A DNA stretch of 49,240 bases from Candidatus Martarchaeota archaeon (GTDB taxonomy: Archaea > Micrarchaeota > Micrarchaeia > Micrarchaeales > Micrarchaeaceae). Each line of letters begins with the position of its first letter. Position 1 is the first letter of the stretch. Positions 22,431 through 30,880 of this stretch are shown in pieces. The stretch is taken from positions 1 to 49,240 of the forward strand of contig JAMCSF010000024.1 in assembly GCA_023380795.1 (NCBI GenBank). Direction: 5' to 3'. Both the position numbers and the translations under genes were made by a program. The notes beneath the pieces are model-generated. The model was not told the origin of the DNA, searched no databases, and worked only from the letters and a program-made list of their open reading frames with translations.

Positions 22431-23054
22431 ATGGCAATAGAAATGAAGTTTATAGATGACGCAATAATAAAGATGAACATCTCCAAGTTCCTAAGCAAGG
22501 AGCTTACGAAGGCCGGCTTCTCGAGGGTGGAGATACAGAAAACTCCAGTTCTTACCAGAATAACAGTTTATGTCCTTAATCCGGGAAGGGTCATAGGAAG
22601 GATGGGAAAGAGCATAAACGAGCTGACGGAATCTATACACAGGAACTTCAACGTAAGCAACCCACAGATAAGCGTCATAGAAGTGCAGAACAAGATGCTT
22701 GAGCCCCTCCTTGTGGCCAAGGACATAACGTTCAAGCTCGAAAGGTCGATAAACCCGAGGAAGATACTGCAGTTCACACTGAAGAGCATAATGGAAAACG
22801 GAGCTCTTGGAGCTGAAATAATAATAAGGGGAAAGCTCGCCGCAAAGGGTGCGAGGGCAAAAACCATAAGGAAGAGCGTCGGCTACATACCAAAGGCCGG
22901 CGACGTCACGAATCTTGTGCTTGAGGGCGATGCAACTGCATACCCTAAGTATGGCGCCATAGGCGTAAGAGTAAGGATAGTACCTCCTGGAACAGTATTT
23001 CCGGACAGGCAGCTTGGCAAAATAGAAATACCAAAATCCATACTCAACAGCTGA
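22431..23054 (+). CDS. rps3: 30S ribosomal protein S3
   Basis: KH domain PGRVIGRMGKSINELTE; ARTIRKSVGYIPKAGD-like C-domain. Confidence 0.95.
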   Translation: MAIEMKFIDDAIIKMNISKFLSKELTKAGFSRVEIQKTPVLTRITVYVLNPGRVIGRMGKSINELTESIHRNFNVSNPQISVIEVQNKMLEPLLVAKDITFKLERSINPRKILQFTLKSIMENGALGAEIIIRGKLAAKGARAKTIRKSVGYIPKAGDVTNLVLEGDATAYPKYGAIGVRVRIVPPGTVFPDRQLGKIEIPKSILNS

Positions 23055-23077
23055 ATTGTGAAGTTACGGTAGCTTAA

Positions 23078-26000
23078 ATGGACATATTGCTTGTGGGCAT
23101 AATAGCGTTCTTGACGCTTACGATACCTGGAGAGCTTTTCGCATTCGCCCTGCTAAGGAAGACAAAGCTCGGCCTCTTCGAGATCTCCGTAATAGGATTC
23201 ATATTCGGCCTCGTCGCTGTGCCGACTCTTACATGGCTCGAGTCCTATCTCATGAATTACATACATTTCTTCGCTTTCTCTCTTGCCCTTGTAGAAGTAA
23301 ACGCTTTAGTCCTGTCTATAGTCGGCATAATACTGTGCCTGTGGCAAGGTGTATTCAAGCTTAACTTATCAAACCCTGCATCAAGAAAGGGCGAGGCAAA
23401 GGCCGAGGAAGCAGAGCTCGACGTCATGAAACAGAGAGAAGCAATGGAGCTCTCGGAACTGAGGCATCAGCTCAGGTCCTTCGACGCGGCCAAATCAATA
23501 ATTGAAAAGCACATAGAAGAGGAGAAGGTGCTTTCGGAAAGGCATACCAGGGAGCTCAATGCCATAAACCTGTCGGAGCAGGATAAGCAACGCATAAACG
23601 CGCTCCAGTCCGACGAGAGAAACAGGCTCATAAAGGACCATGAGCAGGAAGAGCGCATACTGCTTAACAAGCTCTCCAGCAACGCAGCAAAGACGATAGC
23701 GGCAAAATCAGGCATGCAGATAAATAAGACTTATCTGGTTTTGGCCCTGCTGATGCTTCTTGTTTTCGGAACGCGCATGATGAGCATAGGCATAACTCCT
23801 AAGTTCTTCGAGTTTGATCCGTATTTCGACATGCTTTCCGCGGAGTCTATACTCACGTTCGGTTATCAGATTTATCTATCGCCAAGCGCATGGCCCATAG
23901 TTCCGCAGGGCACAAGCATGAGAATACAGCCTGTGGTTCCGTATCTGGAAGCTTATTGGTATGACCTTTCTAATGCCTTAGGGCCCAAGTACACAACGTT
24001 CTCCACCACGCTGATGAGCTATGTTGGAGGAATATACCCTCCGATAACCGCAGCACTGCTGGTTTTCTCAGTATTCATACTTCTTTATTACGAATACGGC
24101 AACAAGATAGCGCTTATAGGCGCAGCACTTGCATCCACGATGCCTGTGCTCTACACTACCTTCGTTTCCGGCGAACAGTTGCTGGAGCCGTGGGGTATAT
24201 TCACCCTTTTCTTCTTCTTCGCCGCGTATGCGCTGGCGATTAAGGACATGAAGAGCAAGCGCCTTGCCATACTTGCAGGGCTTGCATTCGTGACTACATT
24301 CCTCGGCGCGCACTATTATACAGTGGATGCAGGCGTGCTAACAATATACATAATAGTTCAGGGCATAGTCAACGTGCTTCAGAACAAGACAAGCAAGTAC
24401 TTCTACCAGATGAACGCTATAATCATAATAGTAATAGCCATATTCCTGGCAATGTACAACCCGTATCACGCAACCCTGTCAGGAAGGATACCTTCAATTC
24501 TTGGCATACCTATAACCGTGAGCGGACCCCTCTTTGCGCTAATATTTGTAGCGGTAATAGAATTTATGCCTGAAATGCTGGCAAAGCGCAATATCCTTTT
24601 CAAGGAAGTCAATATGAAGACGTACTTGGAATGGATAGCTCTAATAATAATAATCGCTTTTATTGCAATAGCCTTTACTCCTATTGGCAAGCCCATAACT
24701 GCTTATGTTAACCTCAGCAAGAGGTTCACAACGCCCTCTACGCCGCTGTTCATGACTGTCGAAGAATTCATACCTACAGGGGCAATGTATAACTTCGGCT
24801 CTTCCGGTTTTGGGTTCATAGGCGCCGACATTGCGGGCATACCTATTCTCATATGGGTTATAAGCATAGTGGCTATGGTTCTGATAGTACTGAGCATATT
24901 CTACAAAAAAAGCAACACGTCGATACTTTACCTTTCGATAGCAACTCCGCTGATGTTTGCGGGTTTCTCTGAAGTGAAATATCTGCCCCACTTCGGCACA
25001 GTGTACATAATGCTGTTCTGCATAATGCTCGGAGAGGGCATATATCTATTCAGGAACGGGTTCAAGCTCAAGTACGCCGAAGCTGCGATAATAAGCATAC
25101 TGGTGGCCCTCGGAGCAGTACTCATAATACTCGGCTCGTTCTACGGCATAATACTGGCTATAATATTGGGCGTAGCAGGAGGCTTCATCTACGAGATTGC
25201 CACAAATACAAGATATACTGACATGCTAGAGGCAAAGCCAGTAAAGAACGCGGAATTCTACATAACCGCGGCGATAAGCCTTGGAATATTCTTCATATCC
25301 CCTATATTTGCCCTGATATTCGTAATAGCGCTTATATTGATGCACAAGATGGACGAGTACAAGAAGCAGCTATGGTACGTCTTTGGCATATTCCTAATAA
25401 TATTTGTAGCAGGCACGCTGCTCAACGGCAGCCTTATGCTAGGAGAGATAAGCCCGGTGGTGTCTGCGCTAAGTTCTAGCTCGGTATATTCTTCAAATCC
25501 TGCAACTGCTTGCAGTACGATAGCCGCAACGTCAAGCATAGGGTACGACCTCTTCTGCAACGTTGTGCCTAACTATTGGCTTTCCGCGACAGCATGGATG
25601 CGTGCGAACGTTGGCCCCAACGCACCGCGCGTTCTGGCGTGGTGGGACTACGGCGACTGGATAAACTGGTTCGGGCACAGCAATGCTGTAATACGTGGAG
25701 ACAATTCCGAGCCCACTGAAGACTATGCAGTGGCAGCTAGCTATGTATTGGGCCCGAAGGACAACTACACACCAGCAGTGCTGCAGAACATGATGAATAC
25801 AAACCAGACGCGCTACATAGTGTTTGATCAGGGATTAATACAGAAATGGCAGGCTCTCGACTTCCTGGCATGCGTTCATGTAAACGAGACTTCAAGGGCG
25901 TACGCCATAGCCCAGGGAGCAGCACAGAGTCCTCCAGTGCCTTACTTGCTTGGCACCTCCCCATGCGAGGTAAGCCACGATCCGGAATATGCATTCCTGC

Positions 26001-26536
26001 CTCTTGCAGCTCTCGAGCCTCCGAGCTCAAGCACGTCGCAGAACATAAACTACTACTGCTCGATCTCTAACAGCACAAACCTTTACATAAAGGCGTACAC
26101 TGCGATAGGGGATGCGCTTTCAAACACTACCGTATGCGCCAGCACGTCACCAACGAAGAATGGCGACATACAGCTTTACAACAGCAACGGAACGAAGCTC
26201 AATGCAATGATACCACTTTCTTACGATTTGGGAGTCACGAGTATAGATGGCATAGAATTCGTGCAGTACCTGGTAGTATATACGCCAAACGGCCCGAACG
26301 ACACGATAACCAATGCCCCTTCGTCCTTCTACATATCAAACTTCTACAAGGGCTTCATGTTCGGCACGCTTCCAGGGTTCAAGCAGGTATACCCCAATAT
26401 TACAACCACTCCTGGCGAGAACCTAATTAACGGGACGTATCCGTTAAGGATAATGGAGATAGTCAACTACACCGGCGGGCTTCCTCCGGTGCCGCAGAAG
26501 CCGAGCTACGTTCACAACAATCTCACGATGCAGTGA
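23078..26536 (+). CDS. aglB: oligosaccharyltransferase STT3/AglB with extra N-terminal membrane and coiled-coil region
   Basis: WWDYGDW catalytic-family motif (25640-25660) and many TM segments; about 210 N-terminal residues precede the STT3-like start. Confidence 0.9.
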   Translation: MDILLVGIIAFLTLTIPGELFAFALLRKTKLGLFEISVIGFIFGLVAVPTLTWLESYLMNYIHFFAFSLALVEVNALVLSIVGIILCLWQGVFKLNLSNPASRKGEAKAEEAELDVMKQREAMELSELRHQLRSFDAAKSIIEKHIEEEKVLSERHTRELNAINLSEQDKQRINALQSDERNRLIKDHEQEERILLNKLSSNAAKTIAAKSGMQINKTYLVLALLMLLVFGTRMMSIGITPKFFEFDPYFDMLSAESILTFGYQIYLSPSAWPIVPQGTSMRIQPVVPYLEAYWYDLSNALGPKYTTFSTTLMSYVGGIYPPITAALLVFSVFILLYYEYGNKIALIGAALASTMPVLYTTFVSGEQLLEPWGIFTLFFFFAAYALAIKDMKSKRLAILAGLAFVTTFLGAHYYTVDAGVLTIYIIVQGIVNVLQNKTSKYFYQMNAIIIIVIAIFLAMYNPYHATLSGRIPSILGIPITVSGPLFALIFVAVIEFMPEMLAKRNILFKEVNMKTYLEWIALIIIIAFIAIAFTPIGKPITAYVNLSKRFTTPSTPLFMTVEEFIPTGAMYNFGSSGFGFIGADIAGIPILIWVISIVAMVLIVLSIFYKKSNTSILYLSIATPLMFAGFSEVKYLPHFGTVYIMLFCIMLGEGIYLFRNGFKLKYAEAAIISILVALGAVLIILGSFYGIILAIILGVAGGFIYEIATNTRYTDMLEAKPVKNAEFYITAAISLGIFFISPIFALIFVIALILMHKMDEYKKQLWYVFGIFLIIFVAGTLLNGSLMLGEISPVVSALSSSSVYSSNPATACSTIAATSSIGYDLFCNVVPNYWLSATAWMRANVGPNAPRVLAWWDYGDWINWFGHSNAVIRGDNSEPTEDYAVAASYVLGPKDNYTPAVLQNMMNTNQTRYIVFDQGLIQKWQALDFLACVHVNETSRAYAIAQGAAQSPPVPYLLGTSPCEVSHDPEYAFLPLAALEPPSSSTSQNINYYCSISNSTNLYIKAYTAIGDALSNTTVCASTSPTKNGDIQLYNSNGTKLNAMIPLSYDLGVTSIDGIEFVQYLVVYTPNGPNDTITNAPSSFYISNFYKGFMFGTLPGFKQVYPNITTTPGENLINGTYPLRIMEIVNYTGGLPPVPQKPSYVHNNLTMQ

Positions 26537-26596
26537 CGCGCTGAGCGCAATTCAAAAGTAATAAATATGCTTTTCAACATAACTTTCTGCAGCAAT

Positions 26597-26671
26597 GGGC
26601 TTGTAGCTCAGCCTGGTCAGAGCGGCGGTCTTATAAGCCGTAGGTCGTGAGTTCAAATCTCACCAGGCCCA
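26597..26671 (+). tRNA. tRNA-Ile(UAU)
   Basis: GGGCTTG/CAGGCCC acceptor, GCTC/GAGC D-stem, loop CTTATAA (anticodon TAT), GTGAG-TTCAAAT-CTCAC T-arm, discriminator A. Confidence 0.9.
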
Positions 26672-26728
26672 TGTCTTTTATAAAGTTATAAGCGGCAATG
26701 CATTCGGGTACATGGCTTTGGCGGTAAA

Positions 26729-27607
26729 ATGGACCTGATGCAGTACGTAATAATTGCTGCTTTATCAGCATCAATCCTTTGGGGTTTTGAGGACGCTCTT
26801 TCTAAAAAGCCAGTATCAAGGCTAGGAATAAGCCCTACAACTATTATAATCCTCGTGGTAGGCTTGCTGCCATTTGCAATAGTGGCAATAATGTATCCCG
26901 CGCCAATAACCTTTTTTGCAATAGCGATGTCTGCAGTCGCTGGCCTGTTCTGGGGTGCAGGCTTCATGCTTATATATAAGTCGGTTTCCACCGAGAATGT
27001 CACCAGCACATATGTCATAAACGAAATTCTCCCGGCCATAATAATAATTTTCGGCATAATCGGCTTGGGGGAAAGGATAAGCGTGCTTAACGCAGTCCTG
27101 ATAATGGTCATATTCAGCGGCGCAACGGTTGTCATGCTTGACGGGAACCTCAGGTTCAACCTGCGCCTTCTTTATGCTGTGCTGGCCAACGTGTCCTGGG
27201 GCCTGTTCTGGGTGCTAATGATAGAGGTAATACACCTGTATGGGAGCTTTGCCGAACCGCTGCTCGTAGCCAGAATCGTAGCTGCAGTGGCAGTCATTGC
27301 GTTCTTTGCGATTCTGTCAAGACATGCGAGGCATACTCATGCAAAAAGATGTTTTCCAAGCTTGCGCTCACTTTACGTTCCCATATTCATGGCTGCGCTA
27401 ATAGGCATCGTAGACGCATTGGGCAACGATGCCTTCGGCTTCGTAAGCACGACCAGTTTTGTTGCTATAGGCGCCGGCATAATAGCTATATCGCCGATAT
27501 TCGTCGCCATGCTTGGAAGGCTGTTCTACAAAGACGAGCTCAAGCCGTTGCAATGGGCAGGATTCGGGATAATGGTCATGGCAGCGATTGTTCTGTCACT
27601 GTTCTAA
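26729..27607 (+). CDS. EamA/DMT-family transporter
   Basis: About 10 TM protein with two EamA-like halves (WGFEDALSKK; WGLFWVLM; WAGFGIMVMAAIVLS). Confidence 0.75.
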   Translation: MDLMQYVIIAALSASILWGFEDALSKKPVSRLGISPTTIIILVVGLLPFAIVAIMYPAPITFFAIAMSAVAGLFWGAGFMLIYKSVSTENVTSTYVINEILPAIIIIFGIIGLGERISVLNAVLIMVIFSGATVVMLDGNLRFNLRLLYAVLANVSWGLFWVLMIEVIHLYGSFAEPLLVARIVAAVAVIAFFAILSRHARHTHAKRCFPSLRSLYVPIFMAALIGIVDALGNDAFGFVSTTSFVAIGAGIIAISPIFVAMLGRLFYKDELKPLQWAGFGIMVMAAIVLSLF

Positions 27608-27698
27608 GATAACAGCAATTGCATATCAAACTAATTGGCTATTATGGTGATAAAATATACGCGCAAAGTATCCTTAATGATTCAGCTGCAAAACCAAT

Positions 27699-28409
27699 CT
27701 ATGCGAAACTTTTTCTTACCGTGCGCGTATCATACCTTTTTACTTCAGCCCCAAGCCTAGAAAGCTTCAGCGAAGCGGTATCTGCGTCACGCTTAACATC
27801 CCTTGGGTTATCCTTATTCCCTACTATAAAAAAGACCTTTTTCGCTTTGAGGTCCTTTGCGGCCAATTCGATGTCCGGCATCGCGTTGTTTATAGATGCC
27901 TGCACGATATAGCATTGCGAAGGCTCCAAACCAAGCCCTGCAAATATCCTATCATATTCGGGCTTTTCGGGGCTCAGAACCAGCAACACGTGCTCCTTTG
28001 TATCATTTGGCACCTTTATGGCGGACATCTTCACGGGCTTTGCCTGTACATTTATATTCGGAAACTCAATCTTCAATGCATTGAGCTGCAGTGCTGTATT
28101 TTTCTCTTCGAGTTCGCCCCTAGTGCTAAAATCCACAATCTCGAACTGGCTTATCAATTCTTCCTTAAGCTCGTCGGTAGCTTCAGCGTTTTCCTTTATG
28201 ACTGCAAATGTCTTTCCCATTGCCCCACAGTCGTCGTGGGTTATGAGCGTTATCGTATCTATATCTTTTTCCCTTACTGCCTGTTTTATCATCGGCATCA
28301 GCGGCGCCACGTTCGCCCCTGCATTCCTCAAGACAAAAGCGCTTCCGTGCTCCTTTTCCAAAAAACTATTGAGCCTCCTGTCCATGCAGCATATAACCAA
28401 TTCTTCCAT
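27699..28409 (-). CDS. beta-carbonic-anhydrase-like protein
   Basis: CxDxR-like ICCMDRR, LRNAGANV and HxxC-like THDDCGAM; C-terminal half unassigned. Confidence 0.55.
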   Translation of the reverse strand: MEELVICCMDRRLNSFLEKEHGSAFVLRNAGANVAPLMPMIKQAVREKDIDTITLITHDDCGAMGKTFAVIKENAEATDELKEELISQFEIVDFSTRGELEEKNTALQLNALKIEFPNINVQAKPVKMSAIKVPNDTKEHVLLVLSPEKPEYDRIFAGLGLEPSQCYIVQASINNAMPDIELAAKDLKAKKVFFIVGNKDNPRDVKRDADTASLKLSRLGAEVKRYDTRTVRKSFA

Positions 28410-28538
28410 ATAATCACGCAAGCAGAAACATAACCTTTAAAATTTAAAAAGGCTTTGATTTGCAAATATTTACCCTTTCTAAAAGGCTTTTGTGGTAAAT
28501 GATTTAGCCAAGAATAATCCATATGCTAAGCGGTTTAA

Positions 28539-28883
28539 ATGGCTAAAAGGCACAGTAACAATATAACACCGGAAGTTGCAGTCGAACGCCTCATAAACTG
28601 CTTTGAAACGGCCAACGGGGAAATAAATAAGGCATTGGGGCAGGAAATCCCCAAAAAGGAGCTAAACGCCAGGGTCAAGCTCTTCGTCGGCGACGCTTTC
28701 AGAAAGTGCAATGTCGACATAAAGAATCCAACAAAGGAAGGCCTGAGAGAAGCAATGGGCCTATGCAAAATAAATACTGAGAAGATGCTGGGTCCAAAAG
28801 CAGAACCAATAATAAGGAAGCATTATGCAGAAATGAGTGAAATAATAGAAAAGTTGCCAGATAACGGTGATAAAAATGACTAA
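28539..28883 (+). CDS. hypothetical helical protein
   Basis: ORF with plausible start after an AT-rich promoter; overlaps the next gene. Confidence 0.6.
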   Translation: MAKRHSNNITPEVAVERLINCFETANGEINKALGQEIPKKELNARVKLFVGDAFRKCNVDIKNPTKEGLREAMGLCKINTEKMLGPKAEPIIRKHYAEMSEIIEKLPDNGDKND

Positions 28884-29196
28884 AATATTGTCAATAATAT
28901 CGAGCAAGGAAAAGGAAAAGATAAGCCTGGGTATAAACTTCAGCGCCAGGCAGAAGCAGGCAGGACATGACGTGAGGGTCCTTTTCTTCGGCCAGAGCGA
29001 GGTAACCGTGGCTAACGACGAGGAATTGTCGAAGCTCATAGGGGACTCATTCAGTGGGGAAAAGCCGTCAGCATGCATATTCGTGGCGCAGGGTGCCAAG
29101 GTGGAAGAAAAGCTCGGCGAGAAGGTAAACCTTGTAAAAGCGGGGGAATACATAACGAAGAGCATAGACGAGGGATACACGCCAATAAGCTTCTGA
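28876..29196 (+). CDS. DsrE/DsrF-like small protein
   Basis: LSIISSKEKEKISLGINFSARQKQAGHDVRVLFFGQSE resembles the DsrE fold. Confidence 0.5.
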   Translation: MTKILSIISSKEKEKISLGINFSARQKQAGHDVRVLFFGQSEVTVANDEELSKLIGDSFSGEKPSACIFVAQGAKVEEKLGEKVNLVKAGEYITKSIDEGYTPISF

Positions 29197-29204
29197 ATTG
29201 GCAA

Positions 29205-29219
29205 GGAAGGCAACCTTCC
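29205..29219 (+). terminator. short hairpin GGAAGG-CAA-CCTTCC downstream of the DsrE-like gene
   Basis: Perfect 6-bp inverted repeat with a T-rich stretch nearby. Confidence 0.35.
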
Positions 29220-29389
29220 GATCTCTTCCATCCCAATTTTTATGCTAGAAGGCCCTCATGCTCTAAACTGTATCAATGTGAACGAAACTATAAAAACAAT
29301 CCGCAAAAATCCCAAACCCGAAAACTTTTTATAGCGCAATAAACCAAGCTATTTAAATCATCCATCAAAATCTAAATCGGGGTTATGTG

Positions 29390-30043
29390 ATGGGTGAAAT
29401 TACAGCCGGCTTGAACGAGAAGTTTTCGCAATACACCCTCAAGTGGAGGGGAGGAAAGCTAACAACTACGCAATATGCACTTTTTGCGATACAGATGGCA
29501 GTTGTAATACTGCTTTCGTGGCTCGGAGCCATAGCCACTCCCGTAGTTGGCCCTGGCATCGGGTTCCTTTACTGGGCATATCCTTTCTTTGTAGTTTTTA
29601 CTCTGTGGTGGGGAGTATGGGGAATACTGGGGGCATGGATTGGCGCCTTCGTGGGGTCTGGTCTTTTGACGGGGCTGCCAGTTCTTCCTGCGCTGGGATT
29701 CAGCATAGGCGACCTAATTCCCGCACTGCTGATATTCCTTCTTTACAGGGGATACCTTAGAAAGCACGGCATAGACCCATTGGGCAGGGACATAATGAAA
29801 AGCAAGAAATCCGCGGCATGGTTCGTTATATGGGTAATGGGCATTACTAATATAATCGGGGGCTTATGGGGCGTATGGATCCTTGTGCTTCTCGGTTTCG
29901 TTCCAGCCAGCGCGTATTTGCTGGGTGCCGGGCTGTGGATACTGGGCGATGCGATAGTGCTACTAATAGCCCCATTCCTGGCCAGATACGTTACTCCTGT
30001 TGTGGAGCGCTTCGGGCTGGTGAATACTGGTTGGGTGTCGTAA
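29390..30043 (+). CDS. ECF transporter substrate-binding (S) component-like membrane protein
   Basis: Small 5-6 TM protein directly upstream of EcfT- and EcfA-like genes. Confidence 0.6.
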   Translation: MGEITAGLNEKFSQYTLKWRGGKLTTTQYALFAIQMAVVILLSWLGAIATPVVGPGIGFLYWAYPFFVVFTLWWGVWGILGAWIGAFVGSGLLTGLPVLPALGFSIGDLIPALLIFLLYRGYLRKHGIDPLGRDIMKSKKSAAWFVIWVMGITNIIGGLWGVWILVLLGFVPASAYLLGAGLWILGDAIVLLIAPFLARYVTPVVERFGLVNTGWVS

Positions 30044-30051
30044 ACGCAAGC

Positions 30052-30112
30052 GTCGGTCTCACGCGGGCAGAAACGCAGGGTTAAGACTATACTTTTCTCT
30101 GCCCGTTCCGAC
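30052..30112 (+). other. structured intergenic RNA element between EcfS- and EcfT-like genes
   Basis: Nested inverted repeats: GTCGG...CCGAC enclosing perfect CGGGCAGA (30064-30071)/TCTGCCCG (30098-30105). Confidence 0.5.
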
Positions 30113-30127
30113 TCATTTTATGTAAAC

Positions 30128-30868
30128 ATGAATCCGATAGTCAAGTTCCTACTGCTCATACTTCTTTCAGTAGGGGTGGTTATATCGATAATACGTCCGG
30201 TCCCTGACCTTTCGTACAATCTGCTTGTACTTGCGTTCGCCGTAGGCTTTCTAGTCGAGAGTGGTACTATAAAATATCTGGTGAAGAGCTATCTCGCGCT
30301 TCTAGTAGTTGCGCTTTTCGTCATGATGACTTGGTGGATAGTATTCAATCAGATAGGCACTAATCCAATCTTTAGCATAACTGTGCTAGGCGCAACGCTC
30401 AGGGTAACGTACCTATCCATATACGTGGGCATAGGCAAAATATCCGGATATGCGTCTATGGCTTTCATGACGCTGCTCACGATAATGAGCACCAGGGACG
30501 CAGACATAATATCAGCATTGAAAAGGCTCAGGGTACCGTTCAAGGCGGTGTTCTTCGCATCGCTGATAGCAAGGAGCCTTAACATAATGTCCGACGATCT
30601 TGATTCGATAAGGCAGGCCCAGTTCGCCAGGGGAGCTGGAGGCGCGTCAACAAACATACTAAAGAAGGTCACCTCATTCGTAATGCTTTCGATACCATTG
30701 ACTACATCCATGATAAAGCGTTCCGTAGACATGGGCTTCGCGCTTGAATCCAGGGGATTCTCCAAGTCCAAGGGGCTGTCAGACTTTATCTCAGAAAAGA
30801 GGTTCAAGGCCAGCGATGCGATTATAATGGCTTTCGGCGCCTTCATGCTGGCCCTTCCATTTATCTGA
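30128..30868 (+). CDS. ecfT: ECF transporter T component (EcfT/CbiQ-like)
   Basis: TM protein with coupling-helix-like LDSIRQAQFARGA and SVDMGFALESRGF. Confidence 0.8.
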   Translation: MNPIVKFLLLILLSVGVVISIIRPVPDLSYNLLVLAFAVGFLVESGTIKYLVKSYLALLVVALFVMMTWWIVFNQIGTNPIFSITVLGATLRVTYLSIYVGIGKISGYASMAFMTLLTIMSTRDADIISALKRLRVPFKAVFFASLIARSLNIMSDDLDSIRQAQFARGAGGASTNILKKVTSFVMLSIPLTTSMIKRSVDMGFALESRGFSKSKGLSDFISEKRFKASDAIIMAFGAFMLALPFI

Positions 30869-30880
30869 GCGGGTGCAATC

